Shown here one piece after another: positions 1 to 28,869 of a DNA stretch of 64,000 nucleotides (the stretch's first letter is position 1; the number at the start of each line of letters is the position of its first letter). Location: contig NC_066516.1 of NCBI RefSeq assembly GCF_024679095.1, forward strand, positions 22,065,035 to 22,129,034, given 5' to 3'. The notes below the pieces were generated by a model. That model was not told the DNA's origin. It worked only from the letters and a program-made list of their open reading frames with translations, and searched no databases. A program made the position numbers and the translations under genes. The DNA comes from Eriocheir sinensis (taxonomy: Eukaryota > Arthropoda > Malacostraca > Decapoda > Varunidae).

Positions 1-400
1 ATATAGATGAGGAAAGGCTGTTCCAAAGTTACCAGCAAAACAGGTGAAGGTGCTGGTTAACTCTTGCATAAGAGATTTGAATAGTATAGGCATGAGCAAG
101 AGTAGGAAATTGTGTGCAGAAGGGCAGCGGGAGGGGTGGAGGTATGCAGTTAGCAAGTTCAGAAGAGCAGTCAGCATGAAAATATAAGTAGAAGATAAAA
201 AGAAAGGCAACATTCCTGAGGAGTTTAAGAGGTAAAAGACTGTCAATAAGAGGAAGGGAGTAGATGAGATGAGCCTTTGACTCTACTCTGCATAAAACGG
301 CTGTGTGCAGAGCCTCCCAAACACACAAGGTGCATATTCCATATGAGGAGAGACAAGGTCCTTCTACTTGGACAGCACCTACTATACATTACGCTGTTTG
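1..400 (-). mobile_element. Jockey-like LINE remnant, 3' part
   Basis: On the minus strand this matches the C-terminal part of the longer LINE at 8.1-9.8 kb: the same order of phrases (SSELANC, then ARVNQHLH) is visible in translation. It is broken by stops and frameshifts and runs off the left edge. Together with 1195-1400 it probably forms one LINE copy interrupted by about 0.8 kb, because the two blocks are nearly contiguous in the 8-9.8 kb copy. Not functional. Confidence 0.75.
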
Positions 401-1194
401 GACAGAATTTTCGCAAAATTATCAAGCGATTTTTCTATTACAGTATATCAGATTACACTACCTCAGTATATATAATTTATATGGTATATAACACATATTG
501 GTTATGTATGTGAGGTGTTTACTGAACTGTATTAAACTGAATCCAAACATCATATCTAAATCATTATACAGAATCGGACGCAGGTCGGGCTCTGCCTTAA
601 CCCCTCCACCAACGCCTAAACCCCCCCCAGACCACCCCCTACCCCCCCATCGCAGCATCCCCCCTCCCCTCCCTCTTTCCCCCCCTACCCCCACCCCCCC
701 CCCCCTTCCCCCTATGAGCTATGACTCAAGCGAGAGGCAGGTATATTAACTATTGACTGCCCCAGGCATCCCAGTGTTGTACAGTAATTATCAACGAAAA
801 TCAATTCTTGCCATGGAAATTGTACCATGCTTACAATTTATATCATATATATACATACACACTACATAACATTTACATATAATATACAGTGAGGGAGAAA
901 TAGGGAGGGACATAAGAATGATGAGGAGGGAGAGAGGGGGGGGAAGAGGGAAAAGAATGATGAGAGAGAGAAGGGGGAAGTAGTTGTGGTAATAGTTGGG
1001 AGGGGGTGTTGGGGGCACACTTTCCTTCAAAGGCCAACATGACTCGTCGGTTTTTGTGTTTTTTCACAGAGTAAACTCTCACATAACACATATAGTTATC
1101 GTGTTGTATAAGCATAAAATTAGGTCCGATGTTAACTGTGCTGAAGAAATGTACTGATCATCAACGATTAGATTAAGGAGATTTATTAAAAAAA
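401..1194. other. Non-coding insert with C-rich and purine-rich tracts
   Basis: No gene seen. The stretch separates two blocks of what looks like one LINE copy. It holds a very C-rich tract (about 597-713) and a G/A-rich tract (about 893-1010). The short ORFs across it are low-complexity. Confidence 0.5.
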
Positions 1195-1400
1195 CAGTTT
1201 GTCCGCCGCTGAAATGTATAGTAGGAGGGAATAACAATAGTGAAAGAAGGGGACAGCTCAGTGTTATCGAAGATTATTGGGGATAGATATTTGGAAGATG
1301 TGTCGAACTGACAGGTGGAGAAATGAGTTTTTAAGGCATTGAAGAACACCAAGTTCCTTCTGTCCCATTTGGAAATGTGGACTCTACTACTAAGAAAAAT
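1195..1400 (-). mobile_element. Jockey-like LINE remnant, upstream block
   Basis: The minus-strand reading (WDRRNLVFF, then FDNTELSPS) matches the segment at about 8730-8870 of the LINE copy at 8.1-9.8 kb. It has the same orientation as 1-400 and is probably the upstream continuation of that copy. Confidence 0.65.
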
Positions 1401-1839
1401 GTAATTTGCTGATTCAAAGAGCGTTAGTAAAGTCAGCAACACATGGTGATCATGCACTCTCGTTTTACCCCAATAGGAAGCCCAGAGCATTGATATCAAC
1501 ACAGGTAACATCAGCTGTGATTATTGTCATTTAGACTATTATTTACCCCTAATATGTCTGAAATAAATGAGATTAGTCTCAGGTCCCACTAAGTCTTCAT
1601 GGAAGGAGGCAACTTTTCAAAATTCTGAGCAATTCTAATCACACCCACCAGAATTGCTTGGTCATATGCTACCCTGAAATAAATGCAAAAAATAACTTAT
1701 TTCCCCTTAATAAAGATCCAGGAATAGACCCAACATGATGGCAGACCTGGCCACCACTATCCTGCTACCCTGTATTACAAAACCTCATGTAAACCTAATG
1801 GATAGTAATCTATCAGTGCTAATATAGTAACAAAAATAC

Positions 1840-2295
1840 TCAATTTCTCCACCTGTCACCTCAACACAATCTTCCAAACACCTATCCCCTTTTCTTCGAT
1901 AGCACTCAGCTGTCACCTTCTTCTACAATAAACATCCTCGGTCTATCCTTAACTTAAAATTGCACTTGCAAACCTCACATCTCTCTTACTAAATCAGCTT
2001 CCTCAAGGTTGGGCACTCAATATCATCTCTGAGCTAGTTCTTTTCCCCCTCCCAGATGCTATCCATATGCCAGGGCCTTGACTGCCCTCGTATGGGGAGG
2101 CTCTACACACATAGCTATCTCGGACAGAGTAAAGTCTCCTAAGGTTTTTCGTCTCACCAAATTTCCTCCTCGTACTAACAGTCTTCTATCTCTTAAATTC
2201 CGCTGCAATGTTGCATCTTTGTCTATCTTCTATCTATATTTTCACACTGCTCTTCAGAACATGCTACATCTGTATTTGAAATTGACCTCTCTATT

Positions 2296-2381
<86 letters not shown>

Positions 2382-2470
2382 TTTAGGGGCAGTGATTAGC
2401 AGGCTTTTTTTCTGAATTATTCTTCTGGGTTTATATTGCCCTTGAGCTGTTTCGTAGAAAAATAAATAAA
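1840..2470 (+). mobile_element. Jockey-like LINE remnant split by (AT)n
   Basis: Plus-strand fragment of the same LINE family. The LWGGST-type motif appears near 2085 as VWGGSTH and is followed by degenerate C-terminal sequence. A pure (AT)n array (about 2298-2378) sits inside the copy. After it comes the family's 3' tail, with the phrase CCCTTGAGCTG near 2440 and an A-rich end. The array therefore arose or expanded within the LINE body. Confidence 0.65.
2298..2378. repeat. (AT)n microsatellite
   Basis: Uninterrupted AT dinucleotides inside a LINE fragment. The alternating Tyr-Ile ORFs across it are artefacts. Confidence 0.95.
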
Positions 2471-2712
2471 TATTAAAGAAAATTGGGAGGGTTCTAAAAG
2501 ACAGTCTCAGGCAGGAAGCCACACTCATCCCAAAACAATTCTTGATCAAGGGGTTTCAATGTGCACTAATTTGACTTTCACTGTGGAAAACTTGTACTAT
2601 TGATTTCAATTTATTATTTAACTATTACTCTTGTTTTCCATTACTATTACTTTTGTAGGTGATACCAGTACTCACAGTACACAACTGCTTTGCAAGGGAT
2701 CTTGTTGTCTGT

Positions 2713-2768
2713 TTAACCTTTTCAGTACGGTGACACCGACGTCGGCGTCACCATGCTGAAAGGGTTAA
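2713..2768. repeat. 56-bp palindrome bounded by TTAA
   Basis: The segment starts and ends with TTAA and is an inverted repeat centred on CCGACGTCGG. Both arms carry GGTGACxCCGAC and CTGAAAGGGTTAA-type sequence. A second, diverged copy lies at 2848-2903. It may be a minimal TTAA-target foldback element. Confidence 0.8.
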
Positions 2769-2847
2769 TCTTCTTCCATTTCCTCTTAATCCTCTTCTAA
2801 ACTTCTTAAGAGGAAATGGAAGACGATTACTCCTCTTCCAATTCCTC
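2769..2847. repeat. Hairpin spacer between two palindromes
   Basis: CTTCCATTTCCTCTTAA and its reverse complement TTAAGAGGAAATGGAAG face each other across a short loop. A third partial copy of the same C/T-rich sequence follows near 2833. Confidence 0.75.
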
Positions 2848-2903
2848 TTAACCCTTTCCATACTGTGATGCCGACGTCTGCTTCACCGTATTGAAAGGAT
2901 TAA
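2848..2903. repeat. Second 56-bp TTAA-bounded palindrome
   Basis: Same length and layout as 2713-2768 (TTAACCCTTT at one end, AAAGGATTAA at the other, CGACGTC at the centre), with several substitutions. A further partial start of the motif begins at 2900. Confidence 0.75.
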
Positions 2904-3377
2904 CCCTTTACATACAATGTCTCACAGTTGTCAGTAGCTGTGTTTAGTGTGCCTGATTATTGTATGCAAGCTTCCAAAAACTGGCAACAAGTTCTCATGC
3001 CTAGTTTTTGAGTGGAAAGACGTAATGTGTAAACCAGTATATCTGACAGTGCCTGGAATGATTCCTCCTACTTGAAGGCCTCACAATCCCTTCTTCCACT
3101 ACCTTACTGGGCTTTGTCATGGGTGTATGGGAGATGTCTTCTTCCCAAATTCACTTCCTATCCTCCCATTTAACATATACTACATATATCTTATCAAACA
3201 CCGTCCCCTAGGACACCATTCTCTGCCTGAATGCATTTGATGAAAGGAAAATACATTTTCTAGTGTGTAAAATCAAGCTTTTGAATTATCAACTACTAAA
3301 GTTTGCCTTTCCCTAAGCATGTTTGTAGAATACTATATCAGTAACTCTCCAAAGAGAAAACCATGAAAAGTACTCAC
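2904..3377. other. USP37 intron sequence, no gene seen
   Basis: AT-rich sequence downstream (in gene sense) of the last USP37 exon in the window. I found no further USP exon in 1-3377, so the C-terminal exons with the catalytic His should lie left of the window. Confidence 0.5.
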
Positions 3378-7856
<4,479 letters not shown>

Positions 7857-8020
7857 TTTTCCATGAGCACCAAGCCCTCAAAATTATTCTGTAAAGTAAA
7901 GAATAACTGTCAGCCACTTATATATCAATCAATGAATGGGGACATACGCCAGGGGGGTGGGTGCCTCGCCCACCCTACGACGCCTCCCCGGCAAGTCTCC
8001 AGGGGGGGCACAGCCCTGTT

Positions 8021-9850
8021 TTTTTTTTTTTTTACAACAAAGGAGGCAGCTCAAGGGCACACAAAAAAGAAAACAGTAATAAAAAAGCCTGCTACTCGCT
8101 GCTCCTAAAAAAGAATCAAAAGAGGTGGCCGAAAGAGAGGTCAATTTCGGGAGGAGAGGTGTCCTGATACCCTTCTCTTGAAAGAGTTCAAGTCGTAGGC
8201 AGGAGGAAATACAGATGAAGGAAGATTGTTCCAGAGTTTACCAGCATGAGGGATGAAAGAGTGAAGATGCTGGTTAACTCTTGCATAAGGGCTTTGGACA
8301 GTAGAGGGATGAGCATGAGTAGAAAGTCGTGTGCAGCGGGGCCGCGGGAGGGGGGGAGGCATGCAGTTAGCAAGTTCAGAAGAGCAGTCAGCGTGGAAAT
8401 ATCGATATTAGATGGAAAGAGAGGCAACATCGCGATGGAATTTAAGAGGTAGAAGACTATCAGTAGGAGGAGGAGAGCTGATGAGATGAAGAGCCTTAGA
8501 CTCCACTCTGTCCAGAAGAGCTGTGTGAGTGGAGCCCCCCCACACGTGAGATGCATACTCCATACGATGGGGAACAAGGCCCCTGTATATGGATAGCAAC
8601 TGCGCAGGGGAGAAGAACTGGCGGAGACGATACAGAACGCCCAACCTCGAGGAAGCTGATTTAGCGAGAGAGGAGATGTGAAGTTTCCAGTTGAGATTTT
8701 GAGAAAAAGATAGACCAAGGATGTTTAGTTTTGAAGATGGTGATAGCTGAGTGTTGTCGAAGAATAGGGAATAGGTGTTTGGAAGATTGTGTCGAGTTGA
8801 TAGGTGGAGAAATTGAGTTTTTGAGGCACTGAAGGAGACAAGGTTCCTTCTGCCCAATTGGAAATCATAGCTAGGTCTGAGGTTAAGTGTTCTGCAGCCT
8901 CCAGTCTGGAGTCGTGTACTTCCTGTTGAGAGGGTCTTCTATTGAAAGAAGTTGAATAATGCAGAATGGAGTCATTGGCATATGAGTGGACAGGACAGTT
9001 TGTTATGGAAAGAAGATCATTGATGAATAACAGGAAGAGAGTGGGTGATAGGACAGAGCCCTGTGGAACACCACTGTTGATAGGTTTAGGGGAAGAACAG
9101 TGACCGTCTACCACCGCAGAGACAGAACGGCCGGAAAGGAAACTGGAGATAAAGGAACAGAGAGAGGGATAGAATCAGAAAGAGGGCAGTTTAGAAAGCA
9201 AAGACTTGTGCCAGACTCTATCGCAGGCTTTTGATATGTCTAGCGCAACAGAGAAAGTTTCACCGAAACGGCTAAGAGAGGATGACCAAGACTCAGGAAG
9301 GCAAGGAAATCACCAGTAGAACGCCCCTTGCGGAACCCATACTGGCGATCAGATAGAAGGTCAGAAGTGGAAAGGTGCTTTTGAATCTTCCGGTTAAGGA
9401 TTGATTCAAAAGCTTTAGATAGACATGAAAGTAAAGCTATTGGGCGGTAGTTTGAGGGATTGGAGCGGTCACCCTTCTTAGGCACAGGCTGTACAAAGGC
9501 ATACTTCCAGCAGGAAGGAAAGGTAGATGTTGATAGGCAGAGATGAAAGAGTTTGACCAGGCAGGGTGTCAGCACGGAAGCACAGTTTTTAACGACAATA
9601 GGAGGCACTCCATCAGGTCCATAAGCATTCTGAGAGTTGAGGCCAGAGAGGGCATAGAAAACATCATTTGGAAGAATCTTAATAACAGGCATAAAGGAGT
9701 CAGAGGGGGGATTAGAAGAAGCAAGGTGTTGACATTTTCTATTGATAAAAGAAGTTTTGGTAAGTCGGAGAATAGATTTGGCACGATTCCGGGCTGAAAT
9801 GTAAAGGTCACAGTTTGTGGGAGTTAGCGGTTGGGAGGAGGGTCGAGGGT
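8021..9850 (-). mobile_element. Jockey-like non-LTR retrotransposon, 5'-truncated and inactive
   Basis: Longest LINE copy here. Read on the minus strand: 9811-9240 encodes the start of the reverse transcriptase (AYGPDGVPP, then SNYRPIALLSCLSKAFE, then DRQYGFRKGRSTGD). 9230-8725 encodes VVDGHCSSPKPINSGVPQGSVL-type palm sequence, and 8850-8140 the C-terminal region to RVSGHLSSRN. A 3' UTR and a poly-A (T-run 8021-8033 on plus) follow. Several frameshifts break the reading frame, internal sequence is missing upstream of 9692, and the catalytic box reads Y-A-N-D instead of Y-A-D-D (Asn codon 8976-8974). It lies just upstream of the first USP37 coding exon, probably in its first intron. Confidence 0.88.
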
Positions 9851-9984
9851 GGCGAAGCCACCTGTTAAGTTCAGTTGGGGTAGTTTAAATATGGTCCCCC
9901 GGACAAAAACCCCGATTTCCCATGGGTCCCCCAAGATCGTTAGGGGAAGGGGATTAAGCATTTTTGTTTACCTTTAAGTACTTG

Positions 9985-10045
9985 CGCCTTCATATTATGG
10001 TTGAGGGACATGTATTTTGTCCCTCAACTATGATATGGAGGTGTA
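9985..10045. repeat. Imperfect 27-bp hairpin
   Basis: CATATTATGGTTGAGGGACA and TGTCCCTCAACTATGATATG face each other with a short A/T loop, and the match extends a few bases outward with mismatches. Confidence 0.7.
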
Positions 10046-10530
10046 ATATCGTATTTTGGAGGCGCGGAGTCACTCTCCACAATTCAGTGGGAGTAAAGTT
10101 GGCAAAAGCATAACCTACTTGATTAATCTATTTTATGAACTTTATTAGGCTTTATTAAGTGAGGATTACTAAAATCCTTTTTCTTAACTACTCCCACCAC
10201 CCGACCAACACAGCCAAGGTCATGTGTGTATACGTATTGCCAAAACAAATGTCATACATTCGCAGTATTGGGTTGGACAACTAGTTATTTTCCTATTGTG
10301 AGTGTCAGCTTCCGTAAAGAAAAGCTCACTCATCACCTGAGGCGCATGTCAGCGTGCTGAAGTAGCAAACCTTGTAGCAGGCCAACAAAAAGGTGCCGGG
10401 GGTAAACAACTTTCTGGAACTGTAAGGAACACGCGGAGCCCCGGCGGTGGCTATCTATGGATTCTCATAATTTTAACGATACACACATCCCTGACAAGCT
10501 CTCCATCTTGGCAAAGTAAACAAAACGACA

Positions 10531-10965
10531 CAGCACCAGCAGACCGAGCAGCCCAGCACCGCCTCCCCCGGCCCAGCCTCTCTCCACTTTCTCGTTATCA
10601 CCCACTGCATTATCCACGAGACTTTACAACTTGTAGCTCGACCTACGAACACACACACACACGTAGAAAAAATGAAGCATGAGAACAATACAGCACCAGT
10701 CCCAAACAGCACCGCCTACCCCGGCCCAGCCTTTCTCCACTTCCTCGTTATCACCCACTGCATTGTCCACGAGACTTTACAACTTATAAGCTCGACCTAC
10801 GAACACACACACGTATAAAAAGTAAGGCATGAGAACAATACATTACAGCACCGGCCTCTCCTCACTTCCTCGTCGTCAATGTCAGCCAGTCCATTATCTA
10901 CGGTACTTCAAGGGCTATCAACTCGACCTACGAACACACACGTATATAAAAAGTGAAGGAAGAGA
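10531..10965. repeat. Triplicated ~155-bp unit with TATA motifs
   Basis: Three tandem units (about 10531-10690, 10691-10845, 10846-10965) each run from CAGCACC through CTCCACTT-CTCG and CTCGACCTACGAACACACAC to an ACGTA-AAAA segment. In units 2 and 3 that segment is a TATA-box match (TATAAAA at 10814-10820 and 10945-10951); in unit 1 it is degenerate. The block is in the USP37/WDSUB1 head-to-head interval. Confidence 0.8.
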
Positions 10966-11054
10966 GTGATATCTTACCCGACGATCACTTAAAAGAGAAA
11001 TATGGTGAAGAGCTCGGCGGGACGGCAGGTGCAGCGCGGCATTGCCAGGAAAGC

Positions 11055-11062
11055 GCGGGAAA
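11055..11062. promoter_or_regulatory. E2F-like site
   Basis: GCGGGAAA, the reverse complement of TTTCCCGC, fits the E2F consensus TTTSSCGC. A second match lies at 11287-11294. Both are in the GC-richer interval between the divergent USP37 and WDSUB1 genes. Function is inference. Confidence 0.35.
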
Positions 11063-11286
11063 AGTGCGTCATCATCACCGTTGCCAGATTATCGTACTCA
11101 AGACCCGCGTATTTACCGGTTTCTGGCCCATTGCTGTTGCCATGAAACACCAGTAATTAACCATTTAAACAATAATCTTACATGAAGGCAGTTATTTGGG
11201 TGATGAAAGCAGTTTTTGGGTCGGAAATCGGCAAACATAATTGGCAGAGTACGACAATCTGGCAACGTTGGCCATCATTCAGCCAG

Positions 11287-11294
11287 GCGGGAAA
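11287..11294. promoter_or_regulatory. Second E2F-like site
   Basis: GCGGGAAA inside CCAGGCGGGAAAAAG. See the first site at 11055-11062. Confidence 0.35.
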
Positions 11295-11299
11295 AAGTG

Positions 11300-11594
11300 T
11301 TGTACCGCGGCGCCTTCTTCCTCTTTTTCCTTTCCTTCCTTTCTCTTCCCTTCCTCCCTGTACTTACTCCTTTGCCTTAATTTTCTCCCCCCCCCCCCCC
11401 CGCCGTAAGTGTTCTTCATCTTCTCTTTCTCCTCCTTTTCCTTCTTTTATTTAATTCTTCTTTTACTTCTTCTTCTTCTGTTCTTTTGTTCGTTTTCTAT
11501 TACCGTACTATACACTTTAAACAAATAGTTCTTTTTATTTATCTTTTACTGCTGTATACGTATTAAGAAAAGCTGTTTTTTTTATGTGTTTTTC
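11300..11594. other. Pyrimidine-rich non-coding stretch
   Basis: Strong C/T bias on the plus strand with a run of about 16 C near 11387-11401. No gene seen. Confidence 0.5.
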
Positions 11595-11843
<249 letters not shown>

Positions 11844-12389
11844 ACATAGAATTACATAGAAGTTCAGACCACACACTTTATGATATAGAAAAAAAAAAGT
11901 GTGGCTAGCCTGGCTTATATAGACGTAGCCTACTTTATTAGAGTGAATGAAAAGTTGACAAGGATCAATGATGGGCTAAACAAATTGGATGATGATTTTT
12001 ATATTGAATAGCTGATCGAGTAGGACTCTTTCATAATTAACGAACAGAAGATGAAATAACTGAAAGAGCTTATCATTTATTAGGAAGTCTAGGAGACATA
12101 ACATAGGTGTAAACTGTGGGGTAAACAAAAATCCATTCCTTAATCAATCACATGTATTAATAGTTGTATAATCACACTCTGTCCTGCCTGGGGGTTGGGA
12201 TGGCATGTTCCTCCCTTCTCCCTTGTTGTTTACCTGCAACAATAAACTATCAATCAATCAATCAATCATCAATTTTTCCGTAGTCGATAAGGATGAAAGG
12301 AATGTCAAACCCGAGCCCCAGCCCCAGACCAAGCGCCTCCACAACACATCTGACATTCCTCCTCGGCGGTGCAGGGACGGGCGGCCCTA

Positions 12390-25441
<13,052 letters not shown>

Positions 25442-25745
25442 CCCACCGGGTGTTGCAAATGCAAAGTTGGCTGCACTGAAGATTGCAGAATACGGAAAGA
25501 AAGAATATCTGTGATTTCAGCAGCTGTTTTACTTGTTGATTATTTGATGGAATATACTGAAAGCCTTAAGTTCATTGGTAAGTACACAGTTTTTACAGTT
25601 ATGAAGTCAAGGGCTTGGGTGCAGGTTTGTATAGCATCACTACATTTTTAACAGTTTAATCAGTCTACATTGATATGCAACTTGGCATATATCATATATA
25701 TGTTGCTTGAAATTTAGTAAATAAAATGCATGAAAATCAAAATCT
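25442..25745 (+). other. WDSUB1: WDSUB1 3' UTR (probable)
   Basis: AT-rich sequence after the TGA at 25439-25441. The first convincing polyadenylation hexamer on this strand is AATAAA at 25720-25725. The true end could be further right. Confidence 0.45.
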
Positions 25746-28470
25746 CTTGCAGGATTGAAGAAACCAAAAGAGACTGGTTTCATAAGTTGCAGGGAACAAT
25801 ACACAGTATCACATTTTAAATAATTTCAACATAGTGATGTCCTAGGAAAGTCCTGTCATAATTAATTTCATAATAGTTATAAATACAACCTTTTAATAAT
25901 CTTAATAATATTTTCTCAAATTTTGAGTTTACAGAAAGGGGTTCTGCACAAGTATCTTGAAATAACTAAATACTATTTTGTCCAATCTGAAGAACTGCAG
26001 TGTATATGCACTTGAACATTTGAAATTTGTTTGAATGTTATTTTTCTTATTTGTACATGCCTATTGTTATTTTCACAACATCTGAAGTACAGTTTTTCTA
26101 TTCTTAACTGTCAGACTCCCTGTTGCCAAACAGTTGTATCACTTGCACATATTTTGTTCTTCAACACCTGTTTAAATTTGAATAACATGACTTAATTTAA
26201 TGTTGGACCATAAATCTTTTAGTTAAAATCAGTATGCCTACTCTTTTCTGTTGCAATTACAAGTGATGTCAGCTATATGCAGAGGTGATGGGTAATGCAA
26301 TCACCATATTCAGCAACATAACAAGCACCAGGTGTTGCACATAGATAGGTGCTCTCTGCTGCACTCAGGACCATAGCAGTCAGATGTGAAACAGAAAAAA
26401 AGATGGCATGTGTAATCTGCTGTGTACAGGCTCCACTGTATTTAAAATTTACTGCTAGAACTGCCTCATCAATTGACGGTATTACCAGGCCTTCAGTAAT
26501 GAGTGACAAGGGAAGAATGCAGTCCCCAAGGGGCACAAACACTAAAGTTTCTTTATGCTTCCTTTGAATCTTCTCTTCTGTTTTACTGCCTTCCTTTTTT
26601 CATTGTACTTTTCATCTCTTCTACCAGAATCTTCTATTATTTTTTCATCTCCTTAACAATATTTACTAGGCCTTGACTTATCTTATATTTTCTCCCCTTT
26701 CTTCTTTCTCCTCCCCCAACTTGTAGGCTTGAATTCTTCCATAATAAAAATCTGTCCCAAAGTTGATGCCAAAGAGGTGCAATAGCATAACAAGTTCCTT
26801 ATTACTTTGTTGATATAGTTTATATAGTATGTACAGGAATCTGAGCCTGGGGACTGGGTCCACCCTCAAAAATTTTACCTGGAACACTTGTCAGAATGTT
26901 CTAATTTCTTTCTTGCTCCCTCTCCACCGTAAAAATAGTGACTGCTGATGGTCAGTGAGATCAGCATTCAGTATCTCTTATTTAAGACTCATCCATTTAG
27001 GTTCTTAGTGAGGAAAGAATGCCTCCCCTCAGCAACTCATCCAAAATATTAGAATGAGAATGATTTCATGATGAAGAAAATAATTGTGCAAGTAGTTTAT
27101 TGCATTTATTAATGTGTATATAAATTTACTAAAAAGATAAGGTACATTTTCACTGTTCTCACAAGCTTTATATCAGTGAAGTTTGAAAAAGAAAAAAAAT
27201 TATGAAGATGCATGTGCATATGAACAACAGTCTGCTCTGTTGAACTGCAGAGTGCAGACCAAACTTTCATCTCATTTTACCTCAGCAGTCAGCTTGGTCC
27301 TTACCTGATGCTGATGCTACCTGTTGACTGCTAGACTGTAGTTTACTCCTAAACTTATGCACATGGCAAACAATACTTATAACTACATTATAAAGTAAGG
27401 GAGTACTAATTAACATCACCAGCACCATTGTTTGAACACCAGAACAGTAACGGCACAACATGCACAGTGTGGATACTTTCTTTTCTTGGTGTATGGAATT
27501 ACTCCTACTTATTATACACAAACTACTATGATGATAAAAATCCCAGAAATGTTGAGATAAGTAGCAGGATGCTCAGTTTCCCTCCATCCCACATCTCATC
27601 TGGACCTGGCTAATTCTATTACAACAGGAAAACCTTTTCTTGTGTCACACAACTATATGTAAAATTTATATGACTACATCATGCTTAAACTGATGTTTCC
27701 ATTATTACTTTTGCCATTTTCTCATAACTTAAACATTTATTGCAGTTCCTAATCATTGCATTTCATTTGATTGGTAATGGATGTGTCTAGCTTTCTTCTC
27801 TACCAATAACTATATCATAATGCAGATACTGTGAGGAAAATGCATTAACAAAATATAGAGAAAAGGTAGCAATATAGAACTTCTCTCAAAACTTTGCTCA
27901 ATGAAGGGAGTAACTGATAGTAGAAATTTGAATCCTTGTTGCTATTGCATGGTCACTTTGTTACATATAAAGCTATATAGTAAAGAGTAGAGGGACAATG
28001 GAGAACTATAAGAAAGCCTGTTCCTTGTTTCTGTTAATATAAAACACAATACAGTTCATTATGCTCAGAGTATGTTTAGCTGCATGGATTGTGGATCTTG
28101 AAAAAAATGTATGATGTTCAGTTGCACTTGGGAGATGAAAGAAAAACAGAAGATATACAAGCTAACATGAATCAGTCTCCATGAAAAAAAATGTTTATGC
28201 AGGCTTCACAAGAAGAGAAAATGTTGACCTGTCAGGCAGATTGGCCCACTGCTGGTCTGGTTGCTTTTTTTGTATATGGTAAGCAAGTTAATAGTATGGT
28301 TTGTACTTTTGTACTGTGCTGTAACTTGTACACAATGGTTTCTACTAATTTATGGTTGTGACAATTTGAAGGCATAGTTAAAAAAAACATATGTTAGATT
28401 AAAATTTTAGTCATAGAGTGGCTTTTTTAATCAGGTTTATAGTTGAAAAGACATTCCTCAACAAACATTT
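25746..28470. other. AT-rich intergenic stretch, no gene supported
   Basis: Short ORFs at 26273-26542 (minus) and 27282-27521 (minus, one hydrophobic segment) have no supporting splice sites, partners or recognisable motifs. No transposon ends seen. Confidence 0.4.
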
Positions 28471-28475
28471 GAAAG

Positions 28476-28477
<2 letters not shown>

Positions 28478-28520
<43 letters not shown>
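28478..28520. repeat. (GT)n microsatellite
   Basis: Flanks the SINE at 28521-28781. A second GT array (28782-28858) follows the SINE. Confidence 0.95.
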
Positions 28521-28524
<4 letters not shown>

Positions 28525-28781
28525 TCACCACGGCCTGATCATGAGTTGGACTTGCTTTCGCCAGCAGGTACCCTCACGACATGAGCAAGTGCTCATTTGT
28601 CGATCTCTGGGTACTGCCAGGACCTCACACACCACACACCCCATCCCCCTTGCTCAAGGGGGGACAGTAACCACTCCTAGTCAACGGAAAGAATCCGGCC
28701 TGAGCGGGGCTCGAACCGCCGCCTGTTTGGCTGTGAAGCCTTGCAGTGCGACGCTCTAACCAAATGAGCTACCAGAACGGT
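28521..28781 (-). mobile_element. tRNA-derived SINE beside GT repeats
   Basis: On the minus strand the head shows an A box (TAGCTCATTTGGTTAGAGC, 28771-28753) and a B box (GGTTCGAGCCCC, 28717-28706). The opposite end is CCGTGGTGAATTA joined to (CA)n. A stray copy of that end (AATTCACCATGGCCTGAT) recurs at about 28806-28824 within the second GT array. It is a SINE head and not a tRNA gene: the cloverleaf is incomplete and it continues into a SINE body. Confidence 0.85.
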
Positions 28782-28821
28782 GTGTGTGAGTGTGTGTGTG
28801 TGTGTAATTCACCATGGCCTG

Positions 28822-28860
<39 letters not shown>

Positions 28861-28869
28861 CATACAGGT

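Noticed and set aside
10992..11125. Short ORF starting MVKSSAGRQVQRG near 11003
   Set aside because: 42 codons, no splice donor of the right kind, and in a GC-rich interval where chance ORFs are expected.
27282..27521. 79-codon minus-strand ORF with one hydrophobic segment
   Set aside because: Short, in AT-rich intergenic DNA; no conserved motif or splice context seen.
28706..28771. tRNA gene on the minus strand
   Set aside because: A and B boxes are present but no complete cloverleaf, and the sequence continues into a SINE body. The same applies to 17841-17920, 37140-37222 and 49209-49290.
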